Below are positions 1-11,044 of a stretch of 64,000 nucleotides of DNA, piece after piece. Under the pieces are notes generated by a model that made no database searches, was not told the origin of the DNA, and saw only the letters and a list, made by a program, of their open reading frames with translations. Source of the stretch: Lasiosphaeris hirsuta (taxonomy: Eukaryota; Ascomycota; Sordariomycetes; Sordariales; Lasiosphaeriaceae); the NCBI GenBank assembly GCA_030549175.1, contig JAUKUA010000001.1, forward strand, positions 2,046,001-2,110,000, written 5' to 3'. The first letter of the stretch is position 1, and each line of letters begins with the position of its first letter. Made by a program: the position numbers and the translations under genes.

Positions 1-24
1 TAGGCCCCACTGCTTCAGTGCTGT

Positions 25-308
25 ACAATCCAACCCTTGTTTGTTTATTAGTGTACGACTTTACCCCTCTTGAGGGCCGAAAGGGCGGTTTTTGAAGCCC
101 TTTCTGGTATCAAAAAAGGCATTTCTACGGGTTCAAAATGCCTATTGGGTATTTCGTAAAGCCTCCCCGCCATCATAAAGGGCACCTGTGGCATTTAAAA
201 GGCCTTCCTAGGAGTCGGGAAGGTCTAATTAGTACTTTAAAAGGCCTTTTCCATGGGCACGACAGGCTTTAAAGTCGCACGTTAATAAACAAACCAGGGT
301 TGGATTGT
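25..308. mobile_element. MITE-like non-autonomous DNA transposon
   Basis: The two ends form terminal inverted repeats of about 38 bp: 25-62 pairs with the reverse complement of 271-308, with 34 of 38 positions identical. The outermost 13 bases (ACAATCCAACCCT) match perfectly. Three of the four mismatches are transitions. The interior has no coding potential and is full of small hairpins: AAAGGGC/GCCCTTT at 80-103, GGCATTT/AAATGCC at 118-142, and the palindromic core AAAAGGCCTT near 197 and 239. A TA target duplication is possible on the left (24-25), but the right flank reads TG, so the duplication is not proven. A Tc1/mariner or Fot1-related MITE is an inference from the size and terminal structure. 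Confidence 0.72.
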
Positions 309-1303
309 GGTAAAAACTCCCAGCGCGCGGTGCCTTGGCCACGGATACCTCCGCTGGAACGTCGTCATCAGGACCAGACTTTGCGTTGACTTTGCGTTTC
401 CCGATTTTGATCGAAATGCAGCCGCAGGGGTCTTGGCGCCAACGCGTCAGCGCTGTGTCGCCCCCTTGCGCGTTGCTGGGGGCGCACTTGAACGGCGAGA
501 GGTCTCCCACTCGGTTAGATGGCGACTTGTGCCAGGCACCAAGCCGACACTTTGGTACCACCAATGACGGCGAGATGTAACCCAACAACCTTGAGCAATT
601 GGCCGGTCTAGACCCCAAGGTGCGGTACTGCACTAACAATCCCGCGCTGACTTGCGTCAAATGGGGCTGGCTTATCGGGCTCTGGCTGGAGATGGCGCAA
701 AAGCCGCCAACCGCCTTACCTCTTTCTGTCTGGATTCGCTGATTTCCATTTCCATCATCTCAGCACCAGGCCTGTCTTATCGTGACCCAGACGCCAATCT
801 GCCTGAAAAGGCCTCAGCTGTCTTTTGCCATTGCCCTTTTCCTTCTCAACTGTTCATTGTACTGCTTCTCTTCGTCCGAAGATCCGACCGAAATAGTCCA
901 ACCCCGTCTGAGTCAATCCGTCTTTAACAGCAGCCGTTTCCATTATCCACGCTGCGACGCTCCACAAGAACAGTCCGCCAGGTACCTGGTTACCTCAAAC
1001 GCTCCTTCCAACATAACCCACCCTCCCTTCCAGCCAGGACATTTCAACCCGGCTTCTCTGCGCACAATCACTCGCTCACCCCCCGATTTTTGCTGCCTTT
1101 CACTCCCAAACACCGCCATCTGCAGGCCAGATCAGCGCAGGGATCCACGATACTTGATGGGTCTACTCGACATACGGTCGCCGACGTCATTGCGGCTTTC
1201 GGCCGCCGTTGGTGACAGATGGAACGAATTTTCGACAACGGCATCGCCGTTCGCAGTCTTTAGGCCGCAGGACCATGACGCCCACCCGCCCCTCACCCAC
1301 CTC
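309..1303. other. intergenic region and leader of the auxin-carrier gene
   Basis: About 1 kb with no supportable gene. Short ORFs on both strands lack recognisable domains. The reading frame of the downstream carrier is open from 782 to its start at 1304, but the translated stretch is low-complexity and rich in Ser, Pro and Arg, unlike a transporter N-terminus, so I treat it as leader sequence. Confidence 0.6.
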
Positions 1304-3016
1304 ATGGTCCTCGTCTTTGGCGCCGTGCTTGAGGTGGTCTGCGTCAGTTTGCCGGGATATATCATTGCCCGGATGGGGCATTTCGATGCCGACAAGCAGA
1401 AGTTCCTAGCAAACCTCAATGTTATGCTCTTTACCCCGTGTCTGAGTATGTAGATGACTCCTTAACCATGAAAGGGATGTGTGCTGACATTTTGTAGTTT
1501 TCACTAAGCTCGCATCCCAGCTAAATGCCGATAAGCTGGTCGAGCTGGGGGTCATCCCTATCATTTTCATCATCCAGACCCTGGTCTCATACCTAGTAGC
1601 TACGGTGGTATCAAAATGCTTCCGTTTTAACAAGCGTGCGTCAAACTTTGTCACGGCCATGGGCGTGTTTGGCAACTCCAACTCGCTACCAATCTCACTA
1701 GTTATTTCGCTGTCACAGACACTGAAGGGGTTGCACTGGGACAAAATACCGGGAGACAATGACGACGAGGTTGCCGCTAGGGGTATCCTATACCTGATGA
1801 TTTTCCAGCAGCTCGGCCAGCTGGTCAGGTGGAGCTGGGGATACCACATACTTCTCGCGCCAAAGGACAAGTACGCCGAGTACAACGATGAGTCGATTGA
1901 GGAAGGCCGCTATCACGGAGAGTGTCTCGTGGAGGACGAGGCGCAGGGGCTCCTTCAAGGCGGCGATGGTATGGATGAGAACCGGGCTCCCGACAGCCCG
2001 ACACAGACGGACGACTCGGAGGCATATGAACCTGCTGGCCGTACCCCTGTGCCTGGCTCATCCAGAGGCTCGCCGAGCGACTCGGAAGATGATGATAACG
2101 ACACAATCCGGAAAGTGTTCGCGAAGCAGACCGTCGGACTGAACGGCCACGACGACAGCGATTATCACCATAATAACGATGTTGATGGAATAATGTCGTT
2201 TCCGCGTATCCGTAATGTTGATGAGCCGGAGATTCCGTCGGGTATCAATGGTGCAGGCACGAGAGTTCAGCTGTGCTTCAATAAGGCGAAAGCTAGCGCA
2301 TCAACCGTTGTGATTGGGGCCGGCCAGCGGGTCTATAACGCCCTTCCGAAACCGGTCCAGGTTATTCTCGGGGCTCTGTACAGCGTCTGGGCGCGGGTTT
2401 CTAACTTCATCTGGGAGTTCATGAACCCGCCTCTCTGGGCCATGCTTGCCGCCGTCCTTGTCGCTTCGGTTCCGGACCTACAAAGGCTATTCTTCGAAGA
2501 CGAATCGTTCATCAAAACGAGCGTGACTAGCGCTATTAGCTCGTCGGCTGGTGTCGCCGTCCCTCTCATTTTGGTTGTTCTGGGTGCCAACCTGGCGCGG
2601 AACACACAGAAGCGAGATGACGCAGACCCGGAGGAGAAGGCGATTGGAACGAAACTCCTCGTGGCCTCGCTAATCAGCCGCATGGTTCTCCCGACCCTGA
2701 TTATGGCGCCTATCCTCGCGGTGTTTGCCAAGTATGTGCCCGTCAGCATCCTGGACGACCCGATCTTCGTCATCGTCTGTTTCCTGCTCACGGGCGCTCC
2801 AAGTGCACTGCAGCTGGCACAGATCTGCCAAATCAACAATGTCTTTGAGACTGTAATGGGCAAGATCCTATTCCAGAGCTACGTTATCTGGTAAGTCTTG
2901 AACCCGCCTGTTGGAAAACTAGAGGCTAGATACTAACCTGTCTTCTCGCTAGGATCCTCCCCTCGACCCTTGTCCTTGTGATGTGTGCGCTCGAGGTGGT
3001 TGAATGGGCAAAATAG
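1304..3016 (+). CDS. auxin efflux carrier-like membrane transporter (AEC family)
   Basis: Predicted exons are 1304-1445, 1498-2890 and 2953-3016, giving 532 residues. The ATG at 1304 is chosen because the hydrophobic family N-terminus begins there (MVLVFGAVLEVVCVSLPGYI). The first intron splits the conserved stretch NLNVMLFTPCLSI/FTKLASQL. The family has five N-terminal and five C-terminal membrane helices joined by a cytosolic loop. Here the loop spans roughly residues 165-325 and is strongly acidic and Ser/Asp-rich. The C-terminal half resumes at VQVILGALYSVW and ends in a short helix before the stop. Fungal members relate to yeast Ecm3 and are thought to sit in the ER or plasma membrane. 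The substrate is unknown, and fungal proteins should not be assumed to carry auxin. Its 3' end converges with the flavin-protein gene. Confidence 0.85.
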
Positions 3017-3470
3017 CTATCCTCGTTTCCTTGCGTCATCCATTCCATTTTCCTGGGCTTCTTGAGAAAACGATGAGTGATTTATCACCGGCGAATGGAC
3101 AGCGGCGTTTTCATTGGGTCGTAAAACAAGGTGGGAAAAGCAATGTCGTTCCCGGATCCAGACCATGCAGAATGAACATGAAATAAAACCACAGCGGAAT
3201 CCAGTGGACTGGGTGGGAATATATTCATAGATAGGAAAGCTCGAGCAGGGGAGGCTATTTTGGAAGCGATGTTTGCAAGAAGCTCGGCGTGTATTATTAG
3301 GAATCATCTCATTGGAAGAGATTGTTAGCAGATAGCAATAAGATACCCCAACATCATCCTGCAAAGGAGGTGATATTTTATCACGATTGTCAACTAACTG
3401 CAAAATATGTTAATACACTTGCGAGAAACTCTAAACAACCTACCAGCTCTGGTCCCTTAGCCCGCTGCAG
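3017..3470. other. convergent 3' flank
   Basis: Sequence between the stops of two converging genes. No coding or repeat signal is seen. It presumably holds both 3' UTRs. Confidence 0.6.
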
Positions 3471-4285
3471 TCACCGCACGCCGTTTACCTGACCGTTTTC
3501 AGTGGGAGGGGAAATGACCCAGTCTCGTACGGCACCTTTCCAATCCGCAATACGGACGTCCCGGATACCTACGACAATGACGCGTACCTCCTCGCCGGCT
3601 ACAAAACATCCCCTCCCGCCATCGCCCTCCTCCCGGTTCCCGTTGCTCCCAGGCACGACGCTCTCCCTCCTAAGGAAGCCATCGTTGGTCGAGGCCTCGG
3701 TCTCGAACGTGTTGTTATCGAGGTGCTTCTCGCGGTAGAACTTTTCCTCGTCGGAACCGCTGTCGACAAGGCGCGCAGCGCCATTGATGGTGGCGCTGAT
3801 TGACGAGACGGCGCTGGTGTTTAGGTTAAAGAGCAGGGCTGCGAGGGAGGATGGCGGGGCCGGGCCGGGCGAGGCGGATCTGGCGCCACCTGAGAGCCGG
3901 CGAGAGGTGGTGGTGGGACGGTGGGAGACCCCTGGCGGAGGTTGGTGTCAACGGTCGTCACTGCGGGGCAAGGGGGGGAGGGAAGGGGGCACTAACAGTC
4001 GTGAACAAGTAGCGAGACATTGGGGTTTGCGACGAGATTGTTCATCTTCTTGCTGGCGGGGTTGGTCGTCATGACGATTACGGGGGAGGACGAAAAGGGC
4101 GACAAGGGCAGGTAAGTATAGTTCATGAGCGAGACGTGCGGCACGTTGTCGGTGCACGTCGCCAGGTGGAGGAAGCGCGCGTTCTCGAGGCACTGCACCA
4201 CTTCCGAGGGCAGCTCGTGGGTGACCTGCATGTTGGTGTCGCCGGCCGAGGCTTCGTGATTGAGAGGTATTTGTTGCTGCTCCAT
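3471..4285 (-). CDS. pyridoxamine 5'-phosphate oxidase-like FMN-binding protein
   Basis: Predicted exons in transcript order are 4285-3997 and 3931-3471, giving 249 residues. The intron starts GTTAGT and ends CAG. Translation across the join gives VSLLVHD-WVSHRPTTTSRR. The N-terminal part (LPSEVVQCLENARFLHLATC, then VPHVSLMNYTYLP and VIVMTTNPASKKMNNL) is the split-barrel flavin-binding fold of the pyridoxamine-phosphate-oxidase-like family. The second half is less conserved, with a Ser/Gly-rich insert around residues 110-190 and a conserved-looking end (VRVIVVGIRDVRIADWKGAV). The true pyridoxine-biosynthesis enzyme has a different C-terminal signature, so this is a family member of unknown substrate. 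It is transcribed divergently from the carboxylase gene. Confidence 0.78.
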
Positions 4286-5068
4286 GGCGGGATGCTGTGT
4301 GAGTGGATGGATGTCGGAATGGGGCGTGGTATTAGTCAGGCCACCCGACTGGAGGCTGGGGCTTGTTGTCTTGGTGAGGGGTAGATGGAGACTCGATGGT
4401 TGTCCAAGAGACAACGAGTATTTTGTCGATTCTAATCGTGCTTGCTCCGGGATGAATCGAGTATCTTGGTTTGAAGCCGTCGTTGAAGAGTTTTGTCGTG
4501 GAGAGGTCGTCGCTTGTTACTCATCAGCTGAGGCCTGAGGAAATACTTAAGGAGGAGGGGAAGGGAGCTATCCCTGCGTGATCGAACAGGGGATGAACAG
4601 GGGATGACTAAAAGCATGCGGGGCAAGCGGGAGCGCAGGACCCCTGTCAGGAATGACGTTGAGGGGCAGTGGTCGTGAAAGGGCTGACTTCATCTTTGCA
4701 ATCGAGTCTGTCGGCAAAGTTTGGAAGCAATTGCCGTGGACTTGTGAGGTGGTAAGCATAACAGATTCAGGATGGTCTCAGTAGCCCCTGATAAATATCC
4801 TGGCAGCAGGTAACCTCCAGGGCAGTCACGGGGCGCAGGAGAGCAGCTGGACTCGGCTCACAGGGGCCGCGGCTATTGTCGGCCTCGATGTTGACAAGCT
4901 GACCTCCGATCGTCTCTTCGGAATGCCATTGGCAATCTAAGCTCCTCTCTCCCCTTCCTTCTCCTGTTTTCTAGCTTCCGGCTCGTCTTCAACAATCCAT
5001 TGAAGTTGTCACAAGAGCCATCGAGTCAACAGATAACCAATTCACAGGCCTTCTTAGCCAATTCTACC
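4286..5068. promoter_or_regulatory. divergent intergenic region (flavin protein / MCC1)
   Basis: 783 bp between two divergent start codons, expected to contain both promoters. A pyrimidine-rich tract (about 4938-4985, CTCCTCTCTCCCCTTCCTTCTCC) lies shortly before the MCC1 start, as is common at fungal transcription starts. No TATA element or known operator can be assigned with confidence. Confidence 0.5.
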
Positions 5069-7436
5069 ATGCGGTCTCTCAAACGCACGTCTCGCCGCCT
5101 TCGGGTGCCCGTAGCTCCCCTTATCCCTCTGCCCGCCCCTCGCCTCTTCCTCACAGCCAGCCATCCCTCTTCCACAGCATCTATCGCAACACATGCCGCC
5201 TGCTCGGGTGTCGCCACTTCTGTGACCCCCATCACCTCCCTCCTTATCGCCAATCGCGGCGAGATCGCGCTGCGCATTGCGCGCACCGCTGCGACCATGG
5301 GCATCCGCACTACGACGCTCTACACCGACGTCGATGCTGCTTCCCAGCACGCCCGCTGCACCCCACACGCGCTGGCCCTGGGCCCCACGACCACCGCCTA
5401 CCTCGACGGCCCGCGCATCGTTGCCCTCGCCAAGCAGCACGGCATCCAGGCCCTGCATCCGGGCTACGGCTTCCTGAGCGAGAACCCTGCGTTTGCGCGC
5501 GCCTGCGAGGATGCCGGTATTGTCTTTGTCGGCCCACCGGCACGCGCCATGGCAGACATGGGCGACAAGGCCCGCAGCAAGGAGATCATGACGGCAGCTG
5601 GTGTCCCGTGCGTGCCCGGTTATCATGGGGAAGAGCAGGGGGTTGAGCAGCTCAAGTCTCGCGCAGCTGAGGTTGGATATCCGGTCTTGTTGAAGAGCGT
5701 GAAGGGTGGCGGCGGGAAAGGGATGCGCATCGTGCGGACGGCCGACGAGTTCGAGGCGCAGCTGGGGAGTGCGAGGGCGGAAGCGCGTGCAAGTTTTGGT
5801 GAAGGTGGTGAGGTGATGCTTGTCGAAAGATACGTGGTTCGCCCGCGCCACGTCGAGGTTCAAGTGTTTGCCGACCGGTATGGAAACTGTGTTGCGCTAG
5901 GCGAGCGCGACTGCAGTGTCCAGCGGCGGCACCAGAAGATCCTTGAAGAGAGTCCTGCGCCACTTCTTGACGACCTAACGCGCAAGGACCTCTGGGATAA
6001 GGCGCGGACGGCGGCGTTGGCCGTCGGCTATGTCGGCGCTGGCACAGTTGAGTTCATCCTCGATCGAGACACTGGCGATTTCTTCTTCATGGAGATGAAC
6101 ACACGGCTGCAGGTCGAGCATCCCGTCAGTGAGATGGTGACGGGTACCGACTTGGTTGAGTGGCAGTTTCGCGTCGCTTCGGGCGAAAGGCTACCACTGA
6201 CGCAGGACGAAATCGAAGCCCGCATCCTCGAGCGCGGCCATGCCATCGAGGCGAGGATATACGCCGAGAACCCCGACAAGGATTTCTTCCCAGACTCTGG
6301 AACGCTGGTGCACTTGGCCACCCCTAAAACCTCCGAGGATGTCCGTATTGATGCTGGATTTGCCGAGGGCGACACTGTCTCGGAGGCCTATGATGGCATG
6401 ATCGCCAAGCTGATTGTCCGAGGCAAAGACCGCGAGACCGCCATACGAAAGATGGAACTTGCGCTACGCGAGTATGAGGTCGTTGGCCTAAGCACGAACA
6501 TCGAATTCCTGAAGCGGCTGTGCAGAAGTCAGGCATTTATCGAGGGTGACGTGGAAACCGGTTTCATCGACAAGTGGCGAGATGAGCTGTTCCGACCGAG
6601 ACACATCGACAATGAGGTATTTGCGCAAGCCGCGTTGGGTTTGCTCAACTCGCACACCACCTCGGGGTCAGAGGGGCCTCACGGTGAAGCATTGGGCTTC
6701 GGTGAGGCCAGCACACAGGGCGAGCGCAGTTTTGCATTCCGCGTACGCGACGATAGTGTCGCGGAAGAGGACGAAATCATCCAAGTATCTGTCGCCCCAC
6801 GGGGACCGTCGCTCTATAACGTTGCTATATCCCGCCCGGGGAATGGTGAGACGCCGGCTATTACTTTTGAGAATATCGTGAGCGAATCGCCAGTGCCGGC
6901 ATCTGCGACCAAGACGAGCTTAACTACTTTTTTTCCCCTGGCTAGGGTCGACTCAACGCTAGTTCGGGACCCAACAAGTGACGAGAAGATTACCGTCTTC
7001 CAGCTCGGAGGGAAGACGCAGTTGCAGCTGGTCGAACCTGGGTGGTTTGAGAAGGCGCTTGGCCTAAAGGAGGCGGCGGCGAGCGTGGTCGCGCCGATGC
7101 CCTGCAAGATTCTGAGGAATGAGGTAAAGGTGGGAGAGAGGGTGGAGAAGGGAGCTTCGCTGGTTGTGTGAGTGACCTCTTTACTCTCCGTTTCAATTTG
7201 TCTGCTTTCAAAGTGCTAACATGCTGTCACAGCATTGAGTCGATGAAAATGGAGACAGTGATTCGGTCACCACAGAGTGGAGTCATCAAAAAGCTGGCGC
7301 ATAAGGAAGGTGTAAGTCTGCCGTTCCTGATCCCTTGAGTTGCTTGGACTGACTTGGACATGTCTAGGATATCTGCAAGGCGGGAACTGTACTAGTACTT
7401 TTCGAGGATGTAGAAGATGCTGCTAGCTCAGCATGA
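5069..7436 (+). CDS. mccA: 3-methylcrotonyl-CoA carboxylase alpha (biotin) subunit
   Basis: Predicted exons are 5069-7167, 7233-7311 and 7368-7436, giving 748 residues. The enzyme carboxylates 3-methylcrotonyl-CoA in mitochondrial leucine breakdown. The Arg/Ser-rich start (MRSLKRTSRRLRVP) fits a mitochondrial presequence. The biotin carboxylase domain begins near residue 58 (LLIANRGEIALRIARTA). It carries the ATP-grasp glycine loop (KGGGGKGMRIV, about 212), then RRHQKILEESPAP and MNTRLQVEHPVSEMVTG. The biotinyl motif ESMKMET lies in exon 2, with the acceptor lysine at residue 705. The size and lack of a carboxyltransferase domain exclude pyruvate carboxylase, and the absence of a urea amidolyase part excludes that family. 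The beta subunit is not in this window. The 3' end converges on MET1 with 267 bp between stops. Confidence 0.93.
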
Positions 7437-7703
7437 AATGCCTCGACAAGACGTTGAGAAAACAAGTCTGCTAGGCGACCATGAATATTCAAGACTGACG
7501 GCTCTACGACACAGCAAATGCTTTAGTATTGTCTTGCTCGAAGTTTGTTGCTGGGGTGCGACAAGAGTATTTGAATACATGTATTTGGTCTTTGAGCGTT
7601 TTTTCCCAGCAGTGGCGTCTGGGAAGAGGTACGGGGGCACTGGGAAGTATCCCTGATATTTGTACATAGCAGAATATATATGTGTGACATATACTATCGC
7701 CCA

Positions 7704-9488
7704 TCATGATATTGTGGGAATCGCAGTTCTATCCCCAACCCCATTAGGGACTCCCTCGTCCAAGTTTAGGTCGAGGTCCAGGCCTAGATCAAGTCCCTTG
7801 AATCCATCCTCCACGACCCATGACCTGCCCTTCTCAGGGGCATATAGCGCCTCGCACGCCTTACCGACGACGAGGAGTCCTGGCGGCCGGCTCCCCTCCT
7901 GCTCGATCGCCTCAACGACAAATTTCAGTGTCGTCCTGATGACGCGCTGGTCTGGACAGCTTGCCCTCTCTACCACGGCGCACGGCGTGCCAGGCGGCCA
8001 GAGTGGTCTCGTCAACGTGGACCGACCCTCCCCTTCTGGTCCCAGCGACTCGCCAGTTTCCCCCCGCTCCTCAGTGGTGTACTCCGTCAGCTCGGCGACG
8101 AGCCCCGCGATTCGGTGCAGCGCCATCAAAAACACCACGGTGCGACTGGTCACGTACTCGGGCGGTGCCGGCGCCTTGCCCTTCTTGCCTGTCCCCGTGC
8201 AAACGAGCACCTGGTCCGCCACGTCGCGCTGCGTGGCCGGGATGCCCGCAAACAGTGGCGCGCTTAAGCTGCTCGTGATGCCTGGCAGCACGGTGACGCG
8301 GTCGGCGAGCCCCCGCGCCGCGAAGAAGGCGACCTCCTCGCCGCCCCGGCCGTACACGAACGGGTCGCCCTGCTTCAGCCGCAGCACCGTCTGCCCTCGC
8401 CGCACGCCCGCGAGCGCCTGCTCGAGCAGCTCCTCCTGGGCGCGGTCGGCATTGCCGGGGAACTTGCGCGCGATGGACACGGGGGTGCGCCGCGGGATGA
8501 GGTCGAGCACGCCGGCCGGTACGAGCTTGTCGGCGAGGATGAGGTCGGCCGCGAGGATAGCTTTGTGGGTGGCGCGGGTCAGGAGGTCCGGGTGGCCGGG
8601 GCCGCTGCCGGCGAGTATGATGCGGCCGGTAGTGGCGGCGGTTGGGTCGGGACTGGGGTTGGAGACGCGGGCGGCATCCGGCGAGGACTTGAGGATGGCG
8701 GCAACGTCGGCGTTGGTGATGGCCGCCAGCCGCTTCAGCGGCCAGTACTCGCACACTTGCGCCAGCCAGCGCATGCGCCGCGTCTTGGCCGCGTCGGCGT
8801 CGGCGTCCGTGACGAGTTTGTTAAACGCCGCCGTTTGGTCCACCGAGTCGTCGACCCCTTCGTCCTCTCCGTTCTCCACCACCTGCCGCCGCGCCTTGCC
8901 GTCCTCCTCCACGACCCTCCTCCGCACGTCCCCGAGCCGCGCACACGCACTGCCCAACCCGGCCGGCAGCGCCGCCGCCACCTCCCGCCGGATCCGACTC
9001 GCCAGCTTGCACCCCCTGCCGTTCGTGGTCACGCCAATTTGCAGCGGCCCGTCGACGTGCACGCTGAGCAAGCTGAAGGAGCACAGCGCCGGCGCGTCCA
9101 CGACGTTTACCGGTATCCGGTGGCGGCGGCACAGCGCGGCGACGGTCTGGGCGAGAGGGTCCCGGGCGCTGGTGATGAAGACGGCGTCGACAACACAGTC
9201 GACTTCGGGCCGGCCGAGGGAGAATACGTCATCGTCGCGGAAGGAGCGGGCGTGGTGGGCGACGACACCCGAGGCAATGTGGGCGGCGACGGCGTAATGG
9301 AGGTCCGCTGCGGGCGTGGGCGAGATGAGGATGGGTTTGGCGCCGGCTGCAAGTGATTGTGTTGCGCGCGAGGCGGCTAGGGGGTTGGAACCGAGGATGA
9401 GGTGGGTGTGGCCGCGGCAGTGCTGGGCAGTGAGGAGGGCGGTGGTGTATGGGATGGCGGAAACGGGAGAGGGAGTTGGGGATGTCAT
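7704..9488 (-). CDS. MET1: uroporphyrinogen-III C-methyltransferase (siroheme synthesis)
   Basis: A single exon of 594 residues, almost the length of yeast Met1 (593). The C-terminal SUMT domain starts near residue 296 with GRIILAGSGPGHPDLLTRA. It continues with ILADKLVP, QTVLRLKQGDPFVYGRGGEE and VLPGITSSLSAPLFAGIP, the S-adenosylmethionine and substrate-binding motifs of precorrin-2 synthases. The N-terminal 200 residues resemble the NAD-binding precorrin-2 dehydrogenase fold (HLILGSNPLAASRATQSLAAGAKPILISP is the beta-alpha-beta region), and whether that half is catalytic cannot be judged here. The product makes precorrin-2 for siroheme, the cofactor of sulfite and nitrite reductases. The C-terminal tail is a short Asp/Leu repeat (GLDLGLDLDLNLD). 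High GC gives long spurious open frames on the opposite strand. Confidence 0.92.
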   Translation of the reverse strand: MTSPTPSPVSAIPYTTALLTAQHCRGHTHLILGSNPLAASRATQSLAAGAKPILISPTPAADLHYAVAAHIASGVVAHHARSFRDDDVFSLGRPEVDCVVDAVFITSARDPLAQTVAALCRRHRIPVNVVDAPALCSFSLLSVHVDGPLQIGVTTNGRGCKLASRIRREVAAALPAGLGSACARLGDVRRRVVEEDGKARRQVVENGEDEGVDDSVDQTAAFNKLVTDADADAAKTRRMRWLAQVCEYWPLKRLAAITNADVAAILKSSPDAARVSNPSPDPTAATTGRIILAGSGPGHPDLLTRATHKAILAADLILADKLVPAGVLDLIPRRTPVSIARKFPGNADRAQEELLEQALAGVRRGQTVLRLKQGDPFVYGRGGEEVAFFAARGLADRVTVLPGITSSLSAPLFAGIPATQRDVADQVLVCTGTGKKGKAPAPPEYVTSRTVVFLMALHRIAGLVAELTEYTTEERGETGESLGPEGEGRSTLTRPLWPPGTPCAVVERASCPDQRVIRTTLKFVVEAIEQEGSRPPGLLVVGKACEALYAPEKGRSWVVEDGFKGLDLGLDLDLNLDEGVPNGVGDRTAIPTIS

Positions 9489-11044
9489 CGTTGTGTTCCG
9501 TTATTTGAGTTGTTGGCACTAGGCCTAGGAGGGAGGGGGTGCTGTCTCAGCAGCGAGACAGATGATTAGGGACTCTACAGGATTCCCGTATTCTTTGAAT
9601 GATTGAGTCGCACAATGCTAGTTGAAGCCCACACAGCTAATGGCGGGCCCGGGGGGAGGGGGGGGGATCTTGTTTTTGTATACTCCCGGCGCAACTTCAA
9701 GCTGATGCCGGTCGGTGGGTGAGAGACGAGGAGTGGGGAGGAGTGAATAAGACGTGATGGGATATATGGAACAGATAGAACATATGAAATAGAATTTAAG
9801 AACGAAAAACCCACCACCTCTTTTGACTCACAATACAATTTGAACCATCCCCCTTGTTCTCATACCGTCTTCGCGTCTCCGTTGAGGCTCACTCGGCTCT
9901 TTGCATGTCGGCATTGGCCAGTTAAAATCGCCCTTTCTGGCATTACCAGAAAAACCTTTGGGTCCAGCGCTGAGAGACTTTTCAATCCTCGCTGACGCCA
10001 TCCCGCCGATTACGTTATTCCCCCCCCGTTATCGCCCCAATCACTTCCCCGGCTGTGTCTCCTCCGCGGGGTTTTAGAGGGGCAGCGTGCAGGTAGTTCT
10101 AGGCCAAACATCCCGGAGATCCTCAACTCCATCATTTCTCGCCTCTCCGCGGGGATACAACTTATGCAATTGGGGGCGGGCTGAATGATGGGAAGACAGG
10201 AACAAGTGAACAATCTCGACTGGTAAGTGTATAGAGACGGAAATAAAGATTCACGGTAGATTTCGGTCAGATCCCGATTTTGTAACTCAACAAGCAGGTT
10301 TTGTCTACCGCAGCACGTTGATAATCGGCAATACACGCAAAGTCTCGGCAGCTTTTCTGGCCGGACACCATTCCCAGTCCTGATACAACACCGAAAAGAC
10401 TACAGATTTTAAAGGAAAACAAGAACATGGGCCAACCAATCCCCTAGTTGACGTCGAATTAAAACAAGTTATGCCACTCCAGCCAGACTGTCCTGTCCGA
10501 TTTCCTCGTCCAGCAACACTGGTCCCTTTACCATAGTAAATAAACCACACCTCGCAGACCCTCCAATGCCAAGAAAGGACAAACTCTCAGCGAAGCCGCA
10601 ACTTTCTCCGACTGCCATAACGTCGACCCCATCAACGACTGGGCCAAGAACGTCTCCCCGTTGTAGCAACGAAACGAGATTGGGAGTGCCGCCAACCGCT
10701 TGTCGCGAAGTCGAAATCGAAATCGAATTATATACAAGTACAAAAAGGAGTCTACCAGCCGAAGACACGTAACTCTTTCCTCAAGGCTGGCGACAAAAGC
10801 TTTTTAATAAAGCGCGAATATTGATGCCCAGAGAAGGAATTGGTTTTGGTGCAAATCGCAAATGATAAGACGCCGACGCCTGTGGTGGTGTAGCAAAATA
10901 AATTGCAATCGAATCGTCAAAGGTGAGGGTTTCTGATCCCCCTCCTTTTTGTGTCATGTTTTCGTGGCATGGAGACCTATTCATCAACACCTCATCCGGC
11001 ATAGTAGCTGGCTTTTGATGTTGGTACCCCTGCAGGCGACTCAG
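9489..11044. other. intergenic region between MET1 and RHO3
   Basis: 1.56 kb holding the MET1 upstream region and the RHO3 3' flank, both genes lying on the minus strand. Short overlapping ORFs near 10,010-10,770 have no recognisable domain or splice-linked continuation. No repeat or RNA gene is seen. Confidence 0.55.

Noticed and set aside
782..1303. Upstream in-frame extension of the auxin-carrier gene
   Set aside because: No transporter-like sequence. The hydrophobic family N-terminus starts at the ATG at 1304.
7660..9297. 545-codon open frame antisense to MET1
   Set aside because: Ser/Pro/Arg-rich translation mirrors the high-GC third positions of MET1. MET1 has clear family motifs and this frame has none.
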